Shown: piece by piece, positions 23,122-33,963 of the stretch
Numbering within the stretch: position 1 is the first letter of the stretch
How the letters are laid out: each line of letters starts with the position of its first letter
Assembly: GCA_011109175.1 (NCBI GenBank)
Contig: RDEW01000050.1
Span: forward strand, 212,694 to 276,693
Length of the DNA: 64,000 nt
Source: Dicyema japonicum
Taxonomy: Eukaryota > Dicyemida > Rhombozoa > Dicyemidae
Reading direction: 5' to 3'
Notes under the pieces: model-generated
Databases searched by the model: none
What the model saw: the letters and a program-made list of their open reading frames with translations, nothing else
What the model was told of the DNA's origin: nothing
Program-made: the position numbers and the translations under genes

Positions 23122-23778
23122 TTTTTGGTTGAGCTGGTGACGTGGCTCTAATAAAGTATTAACATGTCTGAAAAGTACGAACCTTATCTTTTGGAGAAAT
23201 TCTCGCTGCTCTCATTCAACGTCCGAGGCCTAACCTCTTCTTGGAAAAGGACCTCCCTCTGTCAAGACCTACATAATTATGATGTCGCAATCGGTTGCCT
23301 ACAGGAAACCAAAATCCAAGATAACCACGAAGAAACATGTGGTAAATTCAAATTGATCTTTCTCCCGACTGTCAACAGGCACTATGGACTGGGTTTTGCC
23401 ATCAAAATGGAATTTCTCCCCCATATCTACAGAGTATGGGCAGTTAATGACCGCATCGGAGTTCTACAAATGAAGTTTATGAATGCCAAAGCAAGCACTG
23501 ACATTGTCTCCATTATCAATGTATACGCACCTCACAGTGGTTGGATTAACAAAGATCCGGCTCTATTTGATGACTTCTACCCAGATTTATCAGATTTATA
23601 TTTAGAATTGGCCGACTCCGCACTCTTATTTATAGCTGGTGATATGGATTACTTGAGAAATTTGGCTCAGGATCGTGGAAAGTGGAGAAAATTAACTAAA
23701 AGATTAATGTTTGGTACTGCACTGGTTTTGTCATTTCCAATGGCAAGACGTTGTGCTTTATAATAATAAATAATAATA
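23122..23778 (+). mobile_element. Internally deleted APE-LINE derivative with perfect TSD
   Basis: It is flanked by ATGAAACTACAT at 23110-23121 and 23779-23790. It starts TTTTTGGTTGAGCTGGTGAC, contains an endonuclease-derived ORF and ends in a (TAA)n tail, so both ends look complete although the whole RT is missing. The EN part matches the longer LINE at 62.6-64.0 kb. Confidence 0.8.
23164..23763 (+). CDS. APE-type endonuclease ORF of a deleted LINE
   Basis: An uninterrupted 199-codon frame begins 42 nt into the element. It has APE endonuclease blocks FNVRGLTSSW, GCLQETKIQ, HYGLGFAIK, VNDRIGVLQM and INVYAPHSG, then FIAGDMD where family members have GDWN. It jumps directly to RGKWRKLTKRL, a phrase normally found at the C terminus of such LINE ORFs (compare RGAWRKLVKRI at 14.6 kb). 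The catalytic GDWN and SDH blocks and all of RT are lost, so nuclease activity is not expected. The frame has nevertheless stayed open across the deletion. Confidence 0.7.
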   Translation: MSEKYEPYLLEKFSLLSFNVRGLTSSWKRTSLCQDLHNYDVAIGCLQETKIQDNHEETCGKFKLIFLPTVNRHYGLGFAIKMEFLPHIYRVWAVNDRIGVLQMKFMNAKASTDIVSIINVYAPHSGWINKDPALFDDFYPDLSDLYLELADSALLFIAGDMDYLRNLAQDRGKWRKLTKRLMFGTALVLSFPMARRCAL

Positions 23779-23999
23779 ATGAAACTACATCCCTGATAGA
23801 CACTAATTCCCTATGCGGCCTTCGGCCACTTTTCTTCAAATAGACACTAATTCCCTATGCTGTTTTTATTTAATAAAAAATTTAATTTCCTTTATTTATC
23901 TCAAACGATAAATTAATTTTCAATCTTTATCTAAAAATAAGCGAAGTGTAACCACCTAGGCTCGGTAACACCCTAGGCTCGTGACATATTCTGTTATAA

Positions 24000-24420
24000 T
24001 TTTAAACATTAAAACGATCAAACACAAAATAAATCGACTCCTGCAGGGATTCACATCTACAAGTGAAAACGGTTATTTGTCAAGGCTCATTCCTATTGAA
24101 CTCTTGGATAACACCAATAGGAGTATGCCTCAGTTTGGACAAAATGTTTTCCACCAGTGCAAATGCGGAAAAACTGTTGTTGTTAAAGGACTTCACATCC
24201 TCTCCTAAGACTAATCGTAGGAGGGCTTTAAGCCGTTAGATATCCAGTACCACTGGAGCCGTCAGGACAACATAAACAAAAGACCTGACGCAACGACTCC
24301 TTTCCCAAATACCCATGATCGACTACAACTAGAGCCGAAACACATAGGAAAGCATTTCGTCTCCAAATCCGTCACAAATGATACCCTGGGGATTCTATGA
24401 TCTAAGTCTCTATCCTTTCA
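24000..24420 (+). mobile_element. RLE-type LINE C-terminal fragment
   Basis: The plus strand reads FHQCKCGKTVVVKGLHIL (zinc-finger-like C.CG....GLH) and, after stops, NINKRPDATTPF, the RPD position of the nuclease-like region. Heavily decayed. Confidence 0.5.
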
Positions 24421-24664
24421 ATCAGATCACGATAGCAAAAAGGAAAAGGAATAGGCGACAATAGGGATGGCTGAATGAACGTACTTTGTTCCAAATCGTA
24501 AAGGGAATGCTCTCAATCAAGAACATTAATTACTACTTGATAACAATAATAATGGCCTTTTCACGAGAGTCATAATATTTATAGCTCCGCATAGGAAGGA
24601 CACACACTTTATTTAAGTAAAGAACAGTTAATTTTAACTAATCGTAGAACCAAGGAATGATCTT

Positions 24665-25136
24665 CACTTCTTTTTTTCTTTTTCTTGTGTGAGTGTCCTT
24701 TCTAGACAATCCAGTTCCGCAGTGAGTATCTACTGATGACGGCGTCACTCGTCAAACCCTTTCTGCATCGTAGATGCGTGGAACCTTCCACCAGGTAAAC
24801 AGCAGCGAGATTCAAACCCGTAACCTAAGTCATTTTAGCCCGACACCTAACCACTTATTTATTTATTAACTCCGAATACACCGAGAAAGAAGTTAAAGTA
24901 AACAACTAATTAAGTGTATCCAGTTTCCACTTCTACAGAAACAGAGTCCATCCGGAATCAGCATAAAAGGTAAAACGTCCATTACATACAGTTGTGAAAA
25001 CCTCTCCAGTGGAGTGGGGGAGAGCAAATGATCCTTTTTTGTGCCGGCCTGGCACTGGGCGTCACCTAGACAGGTGGATCACATGACGCCACTCTAATAG
25101 GAAGAGAAAGGACACCTAACCACTATGCCACTTGAT
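24665..25136 (-). mobile_element. tRNA-derived SINE, copy 1, split by a LINE
   Basis: Minus strand: A-box-like TGGCATAGTGGTTAGG at about 25118-25135, then, after the LINE insertion, B-box-like GGGTTTGAATCTC at about 24810-24825, a body with GGTTCCACGCATCTACGATG, and an A-rich 3' tail (AAAAAGAAAAAAAG at about 24667). Pol III box spacing and the A-rich tail fit a SINE about 200 nt long once the insertion is removed. Confidence 0.65.
24856..25110 (-). mobile_element. 5'-truncated LINE insertion in the SINE
   Basis: The TSD GACACCTAACCACT is at 24842-24855 and 25111-25124. The left end has TATTTATTTATTAAC and the shared tail module, so it is minus-oriented. A second copy of the same ~255 nt is at 36508-36760. 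Confidence 0.85.
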
Positions 25137-25377
25137 AAAAATGTGAAAGTTTAATAAATCATTTATTTAATATGGATAAATATCGGATCAAATTTAATTA
25201 TTTTATTACATATAATTATGCAATAGAGCTTTAAAATATAGTTTCATTAATTTCCTTTATTATGCTTATATAAAGTTTTTATTTTCGAAAAAATGTAAAC
25301 TTAAATTAAAATAAATACTAAAATTAAATTAATAAACAAACAATAAAATATTTAAATTAAATCATAGCACATCGTTT

Positions 25378-26013
25378 ATGGTTTCTGTTTGTTGTTTATT
25401 TTCTAGTCGGAAGATTACGCTTTACACAGTCTCAACTCAGAATGGAGTTTTTGGTTGATCGATGAGGACCGCCGCCTAACCTACAAAGACAGAATGAATC
25501 ATTTGTGTGACTTCAAGTCTGTAGAGGAATACTGGGAGTTAAGTCCATTATAACTCATCTAGTGCCTTCTCCAGCATGAAATCGGTCTCAGATATGAATG
25601 TAGGAAGTGATATTTGCATGTTCAAGGTTATATTAAGTTGTTTACTCTCAGAAGGGAATTCCTCCTATGTGGGAGCACCCAGCCAATTCCCAGGGAGGAT
25701 TTTGGAGCATAATAATAAGCAAGGAACTGGATAACGGGAAGAGTCACCGGCTATGGGAATTATTGGTAGTCCAAGAGGTTATTTGAAGACGATTGAGCTG
25801 GTCAGGGATGCTTTCGAGGAAATGACTGAATACATCAACGGAATCACCATGAATGTGCGGCGACATGCTAACAAGATGACTTTGTGGACGAACTCTCACA
25901 AATCAGTAGAGATTGTTCGTGCTATTGGGTGGAATTGGTTTTTATTTTGCAGAATCGCTATCAAAGAGGCATTGGGGATCCCTGAAGACATTAAGATTTC
26001 CTTTGAAGTATAG
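25378..26013 (+). CDS. eIF4E-family cap-binding protein (4EHP-like)
   Basis: Binds the mRNA 5' cap; class I members start translation with eIF4G, while 4EHP-type members repress it. ATG 25378-25380 is itself an exon, followed by five introns: 25381-25406 (26 nt), 25538-25562 (25), 25627-25651 (25), 25766-25788 (23) and 25929-25952 (24). The product has 170 residues, somewhat shorter than usual. Conserved landmarks: EWSFWLI (W14, W17, equivalents of human W43/W46), Tyr27 where eIF4E has the cap-stacking W56, KKGIPPMWEHP (W73-E74, equivalents of W102/E103), NSQGGFW, and MTLWTN (W137, equivalent of W166). Tyr at the W56 position and the FKxGIxPMWE wording are typical of 4EHP/eIF4E2; Trp at the W43 position is class-I-like. 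Intron 5 is a multiple of three and stop-free. Confidence 0.88.
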
Positions 26014-26711
26014 TTTTGATTGATTTTAGCCAAATGAGGACGCTCTGAAGAGGACGACGTCTGCTCGACTTTGCAAAATTGTTGTTTAGTTTTAGGATTA
26101 ACTTATTTTGATTACTTAATTTGTTTATTGTTGGCTTTGGGGATTTAATAATTTCTTTTGAGACTTAATCAGGACTATGGAATATTGAAAAGACTAGATT
26201 TTGTTAAAAGAAGGGAGACTTGATGGATTTAGATCGAGAATCTATTTGAATATTCGTGTATTGATTATTCCTTATTTTGAATCACGAGTTTTTGACAAGT
26301 TCGTTTCCTATTCTCTCATTTTCTAACATTATTTTTGTTAATAAAGAATTTATTTAAGAAAGAAAATAGAGTAACGGTTATATAGAAGCTGACTGCGTGG
26401 GCTATTCCCTCAATGTAATAAATATGCTACAATTATTCTGTGAAGGTATTTATGTTAGTTATTTGACTGTAGGTTATTATAGATGAAGATAATGTGGTGA
26501 GTAGTCTCTGTCATGAGTTTATTAATTGATTATTACAAATATTGTACTTTAAGTGTCATTAATTAGTGTAATTTTATAATTTTGTTTAATAGTGCATGGC
26601 TTAATTTGAAAATGAACGACAAACAAATTACTAAAGGATATAAATTCGTTTCAATACAAATAATCTTATCCAAGTTCTACTTACTTCCGGTTTTAAATGC
26701 TTGTAAACCTT
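26014..26711. other. AT-rich spacer downstream of the eIF4E gene
   Basis: Contains likely 3' UTR and polyadenylation-like AATAAA sequences (for example near 26340). No further gene is supported. Confidence 0.4.
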
Positions 26712-27175
26712 ATTATTATTTATTTAATAACCCCGAAAAGGGAACACCAAGAAAGAAGGAGTAATCCAACTAATTAAGTCGTCGTGTTCAATCAACTCCT
26801 AAAGCCGACGATTGAGTACGCTTGTGCCTCATGGGCCTATGGAGTTTCGATATCAAATTCACTCAAGATCAATTCCCTATTTGGCAAACTAGCACGTCTA
26901 ACGAATCTACCCCCGATCTTTCCCCCTAATGGTTGACCACGCCGCAATCAAAAATAATGGCTCCGGCTTCATCTGTCTGTGTGGCCAAGAAACAAGCCGT
27001 TTCTTCCATTCAAGGCTGAAGGCTTCAAATACACGAAATTTGAGGAAAAAACCCACCCCTCTTCAAACCCTAATGAAAGATGATCGTCGTTTATTCAGGA
27101 AAGCCGTGGGTACTCTGGAGGAACACAGGAAAAACCTCTCGATTTTGTTGAGGCGTACCGGGATCACTTAATTAG
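26712..27175 (-). mobile_element. Rearranged LINE unit with inverted body, copy 1
   Basis: The left end is the LINE 3' tail in minus orientation (TTATTTATTTAATAACCCCG, 26717-26785). The rest is LINE C-terminal coding sequence in plus orientation (TIEYACASWAYGVSIS...; last frame ends LLRRTGIT-stop) finishing GGGATCACTTAATTAG. The TSD TTGTAAACCTT flanks it at 26701-26711 and 27176-27186. The same join is present in the copy at 41.2 kb. Confidence 0.8.
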
Positions 27176-27459
27176 TTGTAAACCTTGGTGGACCTCAAAC
27201 ACTTTGTGTTTACATCTTTCTTTAGTAAACACTTTATCTTAGATTTATAATTATTTTTAATAAATCAATAATTTTAAATATTAACTTAAGTGTATCATTT
27301 TATTATAGATTTTCATATAAATTTTACTGAATTGACTCGTATTAAAATTTATGTGACGTAATTTTTAATTAAATTAAAAATAAGCACTTTTTCTAGTAAT
27401 TAATTAAACTATTAATTTAACCCACAAATAACACCAAAAATTTAATTATAAGAATTATT

Positions 27460-28740
27460 TAGTGTGACGTTCTGTGGTTCACCAACTCTGTAAGTTCCTC
27501 TATTCGGATTAGAATAACTTATTCCCGGTCTATCTGCTCTGTTATTTTGGACAAGCTTTTCATCTGTGGGGACATTAATGCGAAACACCCACTCTTTGAC
27601 TATCAACCCTTCGACAAAAGAGGGAGACTAGTATTTCACAGACGGACTCATTGAAGACCATGAATGACCATCAAAGACACAAGAACATTCTCCATGGTTA
27701 CCGGCTCCTGAGTGCACTAAGTCTTGGTCGGTCATTTATGATTCAAGAAGCAACCAAATTTTGCTAAAGTTCAAAGAGACCTTCATTCGAGGATCTCCTT
27801 GTCACAACTATAAACATCCCAACAGGAGACTCTATTAATTACTGACGACATCTATCTAGGTTGCTTCTCCCTCGACAAAGTGGTTGTCTATATCAACTGG
27901 ACTATCTTGGGGGTAAGAGCAATTGCAGTACAGAAACATTAACTAACCTCGTCAGTGGGCACGGAAAGATTCTTTGTTTAAACTAAGAAATCGTCTTAAA
28001 AGGATATCGACCCACGAAACAAATAAAATTCAGGATTCGAAACTCTGAACCAAGAAATAAAAGACAAACAACTAAAACACAGAGGGCTAAATGGACCCTA
28101 ATTTTTTCAGTTTTGGAGCTACTGCGAAAATTTTTGTAGGTCATTAGACACGTTTAAGTCCTCAGAACAGACGCATGACGAAGATTACAACTTAGATAAT
28201 TTAAACAAGTTGGTAGAATTCTGTGATAAAATCGCCCCACAAAGACCATAAAGGGCATTCTTCCCCTCATTTTGTCTGAAGAAAACCGAATACGAGACCA
28301 GAATCAAAATATTTTACCGAAAATGAGGTAGTAGTACTATACAGGTTATAACAACTTTCTCACTCGGCCTGATAGGATTCCTATTATTTTACTGAAAATC
28401 TGAGATAAACTGGTTTTTTCATTGGATAAACTAGTTTTTTTTCAAATTAAGAACATTTCAGCACGTAATTAGAGCAGAACGCCCAACCCATTTAACCACA
28501 ATGACAGATTTTACCCTCATTGGATGTCAAACAAACTCAGATACCAGAAGACATCTTTCAACTAATGAATGATGACATTGTCCTGGCTAAAGTGATCAAG
28601 ATATTCAGGTTGCAGCAACACCTGGACTATCTTAGCTGTTGATTAGAAAACTAACCGCCTATCAATTAGCCATGAGAAATCAGTAACTAAGTTATTCACT
28701 TCTGAAACTAATTAGAGGGACAGTAAAGCTAAAGGGGGAT
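27460..28740 (+). mobile_element. Degenerate Jockey-like LINE (endonuclease part)
   Basis: The plus-strand translation contains FICGDINAKHPLFDYQPFDK and RGRLV, the GD(F/I)NAKHP block of Jockey-type endonucleases. Downstream is a stop-ridden linker. No RT core seen. Confidence 0.55.
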
Positions 28741-28934
28741 AATACCAAATTCCATTTTATCACCTTCGGCATGCATATTTTTTAATTTTAATTTTTCGAG
28801 TTTTTGAATAAAATACTAACGTGTCATTCCAAGTTTAATCTGGAAGGTCAATTAAATAGTTACGACATCATTTTTATTACTATTTCACAGGTGCTCTGTA
28901 AAAATATCTGATTTTCTCATTCCATCTACAGACT

Positions 28935-29110
28935 CTATTTTTTATTTATTAACCCAAGAACACCAATAGTTAATATAATTACTAAATTATTAAGTGATCT
29001 CGACAGCCTCAATCAGATTTCTCATTCTCTCTAATTGGCCGACCCTTAAATTGGCCAATTTATGGCTAAAAGTTAACGTCAGGGGTTCAAAAAAGCAAAT
29101 TTTCCTAAGA
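28935..29110 (-). mobile_element. LINE 3' tail
   Basis: TTTATTTATTAACCC...ATTAAGTGATCTCG in antisense is the shared terminal module. Little coding sequence remains. Confidence 0.5.
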
Positions 29111-29235
29111 AATTGTCCACACATTATAAAAAACATAAAATTTACTTTTACTAATCCTTTTCAATTATTTTATTTAAAAATCAAATTTTCAAACTAAAAA
29201 TTTTACCATGTGTTCGAAAGCTTCTAGTTGAGTAG

Positions 29236-29535
29236 TTAATTACTGATCGAGTGGCTGTTACCTCTGACTACTGCCAGGGATATCCTTTGGAAAAGCCACT
29301 CGGTTTCCCGACGCTCCCTCGAGGCTTTGGTCAATAGACACCCAAGTGCTCTAAGGAAAGAGACCGTCTTGGGGCCAAAGACTCCGCTCGTCTTGACGAC
29401 CACTGGCTGTACATGGAAACGGTTTAGGAGGCTGCTGTATTTCTTTATTTTTGAGTTTTCATATAAACGGGCGGCCTCTCCCGCTTTCATTGCCGACCTC
29501 AAAAGTTTCGACTGGGAAAAGCTGTCAGTACAGGC
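29236..29535 (-). mobile_element. RLE-type LINE C-terminal fragment
   Basis: Minus strand: AGEAARLYENSKIKKYSSL, VKTSGVFGPKTVSFLRALG, ETEWLFQRISLAVVRGNS. This is the conserved C terminus also seen at 3.1 kb and 6.7 kb. Confidence 0.7.
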
Positions 29536-29539
29536 TTAA

Positions 29540-30000
29540 TTGTTTCTAAAAACTCGAAATTTTGAGATATAAAGACGAGAATGTTCATTTAATAATATTC
29601 TTTCATTTCCTAGAGTCCATATTAAAAACATCTAGAAATTATATTCTTTCAACAAAGACATACAAATCGTTAAAATTTCCTGAACATGATGTTGATGTAT
29701 TTATGAGGAATAGACAAAGCTTATAGATTAAAATTTGTATTTTAATAACGATTTTATGCGGAACAAAAAAGTATCTGACATTAAAAAATATGGGAAATTA
29801 ATTTAAATATTATTTATCGTATGAAATGTAGGTTAAATATGACACCTGTCAGATTACAATGACAGGTGGTGGCAACCAGTCCAGCATGTCACATATTTTT
29901 CTATCCATGTACCTATTTAAAATAAATCTCCTTCCTTGATGTCTATTCCTATTTTCTGTTTAAAGTTGTTTCTGTAGAGATTTTTATTATTGATAAAATT
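29540..30000. other. AT-rich spacer
   Basis: No gene, tRNA or repeat boundary recognised. Confidence 0.4.
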
Positions 30001-30270
30001 ATTTATTTTATTAACCCCGAAATCACGAGAAAGAGGATAAAAGTTATCGTCTAATTAAGTGATCCCGGTGTTCATAACAGTCCTTTTCCTGCGGTTAGTT
30101 TTGGAGTCCTGGATTAATCTCTACAGCAGGGAAGGAATCTTCTCATATATCGAGCAGGCGTCCATGTATAGTTTGATGTGCGGCCCGAAGTGATGGTCAG
30201 GGGACTTCATCTTGAGGAAGTCCGGTGACGTTCCGTATGGTACTCCATGATTGAGAGGACGTTTAGTGGG
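30001..30270 (-). mobile_element. LINE 3' fragment
   Basis: Shared terminal module at the left (TTAACCCCGAAATCACGAGA, AATTAAGTGATCCCGG) followed by ~200 nt that match 56340-56570 (TGGATTAATC, GAAGGATTCTTCT-like words). Confidence 0.6.
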
Positions 30271-30272
30271 TT

Positions 30273-31400
30273 TTTAACCCCAAGATCACCAGATTAGAAA
30301 AAGTTAACTATTAACTATATGATCCCGGTTTTCCGGGTTCTGGCTTTCGTTCGGGGTGCTCGAAGATCCAACAGAATTTGGTAGAAACGGGGACGGTCTC
30401 ATTCTCCATAGATTCCCCGCATTTTCTAGATAGTCAGATATAGAGAGTGAAAGCGGACAGCCGGTTTTCATTGCCCACTGTAGAAATGACTTCCTCTCCA
30501 CCTTAGATGTTCTTTAACATTCAATACGTTATTCAGTTCTTATTAATTATTTTCAAGGCAGCAAGTTGTGCGGCTTCTAATTTTTGAGACGACGATTCAG
30601 AATTCATCGAGCTCCAGGAATAACATGCGTATTCGATTACTGGCAGTATGTTTTGTCTGTAAATTTTCTGTAGTAAGAAGGTGTTGCGTCTATTATCGGG
30701 ACAAAATTTTCAATATGTTGGTCCTCCTCCTGACCTTGATAATTACGTCATTGACGTGTTGGCCAAATGTCAGGAGAGTATCCAACTTTAATCCTAGTAT
30801 TGTTGGAGACTTATTCATAGGAATTTCATATCCAAATAATTTGATTTTGGGAGAGTATATAATGATCTTCTATATGTAGAGAAAATTGTTATAAATGACT
30901 TTCCTGTAGAAATTTCCAGTCGATTTGATGTAAGCCGATCTTCCAACATACCAATATAACTTTGAAGTTTCATCCCTGTCTTCTCATAGTTAGAGCCTCT
31001 CGTCGCAAGAACAATGTCATCTGCGTATGAGAGTATCAATGTATCAGGATCATCATTAGTGGGAAGGTCATTGTGTACAAGTTGAAGAGCAGGGGAGAGA
31101 GAAGTGAACCTTCGGCAATAAACGGGATTTAGATTTTTTTGTCCGACATCACTTGTCCTCTTCTTCCATTTAGAAAATTCGATAGCCATCTTTTAATGTC
31201 TGGATTTATAAGAGTGTCAGAAATTTTCTCTATAAGTAGCGTCCGGGACACGGAGTCGAATGCTTTCTTCAAGTCTATTGAAGCCATTGTGGTCCTTTTA
31301 TGTGGTTTTGGATAGGAGAATCCATCAGATGTATATTGAGTTAATTTTGTTAAGTGAGTCGTAGTAGAATGATTTTCACGAATCCATGCTGGAATACTCG
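30273..31400 (-). mobile_element. Jockey-like LINE, RT to 3' end, copy 2
   Basis: Minus strand: HSTTTHLTKLTQYTSDGF, MASIDLKKAFDSVSRTLL, SLLSPLLFNLYTM, the catalytic SYADDIVLATRG, then the C-terminal block shared with 20.7 kb (MERKSFLQWAMKTGCPLS). Frameshifts separate the blocks. The 5' end runs into the next LINE near 31.4 kb. Confidence 0.75.
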
Positions 31401-33610
31401 ATTTGGTACAATATTTTGATTAGTGTTAAAATAATTTTTCCATAATTCGGGACAACGCACATAATATTGCAATTGGAGATAAGAAGAGGGATCGTTTAGT
31501 GTTCTCCGTAGTAACAAAGTGGACGTTTTTTTCGACAATCTCAATAGTATTCTGAGACATCGGTTTTGTACAACTTCCAACTTGCTCTGTGCCGATATTG
31601 ATAAGGGGGCAATCCATGCAGCACAGGCGTACTCGATATTTGGTAGAGCAAATTGTTTGTATAGAAGCTCTAACGATGGGCGAGAAGATATTGGAGAGTG
31701 AGTGAATGCCTTGAAAATTCCAATTTTCTTTTGGATCTTCGCGGTTACTAGGTCCACTTGATGGGTAAATGTGAGTAGGGGATCAGGATGACTCCAAGGA
31801 TTGAAAGGGTCTTCTTAATAGGAAGCGGGAGTCATGTAATTTATTCGTGTTGTTGCCCGTATTTCTTTTCGTGCTGAGGTAAACGTCATTACATGTGACT
31901 TTCCTGATGATATATTCAGACGGTTCTTCAGGAAGACCCATCAGGTTTATTAATCTTGACGACCTTGCGCCTCCACGATTCTTTGATGATCATCCGCATG
32001 CGATAAAAGAATTGTGTTTTGGTGGTTGGGGATGGGAGGTCACAAAGGAACATGTTGAAGAACTTTGGTGATAACAGTGATCCTTGTGGAACTTCATTTG
32101 GAAGGTATCGCGGTTTTGATTTTTGGTTGTTTGTCACAATTTCCCCATTCGACCGGTTGATATAGTTTGCCAACCATGACTTGAATTTAAGGTAGATCGA
32201 CGTCGTAAAACTTTTCGCTGTAAGGATCTTCCGGGATAAAAGTCTTCTCTACATCCACTGAGACCAGCACAGTTCTCTTGTGTGGATTTGGGGTATTCAG
32301 GCCGTCCGAAATGAATTGAACCAGTTTTGTAGATGAGTTGTTGTTCAGTGTCCTTCGCGTAATCCGTGTAGAAAGATGGTAGAGTGATGAAAGGACAGAT
32401 CTTGAGAAGGATCAGTTTTTCTAACATTTGTGATAAGGCGCAGATGATGGATTCCGAGCGGTAGGAGGACGGGAAGTTTGGTGGTTTGTTTTTCTTCAGG
32501 ATAGGGTTTATCAGGGATTTCTTCCATATTGACGGAATCTTGTTCTCGTTTATTGAGAGGTTGAAAATTTGTGTTATTGGGGCCGTCGCGGAATGACCCA
32601 GGCGTTTCAGTTCGAGAATGGAGATGTCATCTGAACCGCGGCACTACGAGTTATTCATTTTCCTGATTACTGATTGCACCATTGAAGGGTCGAAGAAAGT
32701 CATGTTGGGAGATTTATTCCTTCGACCATTGCCAGAACGAACATCCAGGTCTTTTGAATACGGTTTATGATAATATATAGGACGACCCATCGGAATGTAT
32801 CTTTTGCGAGCTCAGAGTATAATCTTGTTGAGGTATTTGACAGCAGCGTCGATAGATCCGAAGATCTCTATCCGGAAGGCCTAAAGGTGTAGTTCGATAA
32901 AATGTGTGAAGGCGAGCCATATTGCCTTTGAAAAATTCACATTGGTTCTCGGAGTGTTCATTAACTTATGTTTTTGTGGGATCCTCATAAAGATCGGGTT
33001 ATGGTCGGTAAGTATATAACATCCCATTAAATGACAGCCGCAAGAGAAGGAGCGGCAAAAGAAATATCGGGGTCCTTGTGTGTTTGCTTGGATTATTGAG
33101 AATGATAAAGTCGTCCAAACTGTGAGATATAAGGGCTCCCCGTTGATCCAGTTGTTGGTCAGCATGCCATTGAGAACTCTTCGAATTTAGTCACCGACAA
33201 TTAGCGTGTTTTCCAACCTGGTGAATCGATGAGTTCGGGGCTGTAGGCCGCTGGGGCATGACGGTGGAGGGGGTATTTACATATTGACAACTGTCAATCG
33301 GAGAGAAGGTAGGCATATTCTCAGCGTTAGATGTTCCAATGTGTTATCTTGGCGGGAGGGGTCCGAGATACTTCTAGCCATTATGTGCTTTCTGATTAGA
33401 GTAATAAGCCTCCTCCCTTTCTATTACCTCTGTCTCGTCTGAAAACGGAGTATCCAGGAAAGTTGGGGGTTGGTCGCTGTGGGTTAAGTTTCGTCTATTG
33501 GAAAAGAGCTATATCCATTGAGTGTTTTATGAGAAATCGTTGTACTTGGGCAATTTTTGTTATACATAGCTTCCTTATATTCAAAAGTTGCCAATCCGAT
33601 ATATCTTTAG
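31400..33610 (-). mobile_element. Jockey-like LINE, EN to RT C-terminus
   Basis: Minus strand from 33600: EN pieces TKLNPQRPTPNFPGYSVFRR and SDHN-like TDHNPIFMRIPQKHK; then SLINPILKKNKPPNFPSSYR (RT fingers), VPQGSLLSPKFFNMFLCDLP, a mutated YADD region (HADDH in one frame), and LPNIEYACAAWIAPLS. It follows the same order as the CR1/Jockey-like element at 58.8 kb. All frames interrupted. Confidence 0.7.
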
Positions 33611-33963
33611 AGAATAAAAAAGGGGAACAGACCTAAATCTATTTTAATAAGATGAAGACATTAAGTGAACTATGGTACACCAGAACTAGGACACCTAATA
33701 GCCTTTATACCAATTGAGTTTATTCGTAGAAATAAAAAAACATAGGTTACCTGAAAAAAGGTGGGCGGTTATAGTAACAATGGATCACCACATAGTTAGT
33801 TACTCTTGTCTTCAGTCATGATGTTCGCAAGAAAAATTAATTTTTCACTAAATATACAACTAAACGTGGCAATGCCAAAAAATTTAGAAAAAGCAAAGCA
33901 ATAAAATTTATTTAAAAAATAAAATATTTATTTGAAAGAATAAAATACTTAATTTAATAATTA
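33611..33963. other. AT-rich spacer upstream of VIPAS39-like gene
   Basis: Contains the probable promoter of the following gene; no specific element stands out. Confidence 0.4.

Larger units (their letters stand above)
22801..23985. mobile_element. Possible TIR element containing nested LINE pieces
   Basis: GTCACGAGCCTAGGTGGTTA at 22801 is the inverse of the right end near 23946-23985, where the sequence is tandemly duplicated (CACCTAGGCTCG then CACCCTAGGCTCGTGAC). Both outer flanks contain TATTCTG. The interior holds a LINE 3' tail and the 657-bp LINE derivative. No transposase visible, so a non-autonomous element is likely. Confidence 0.45.
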
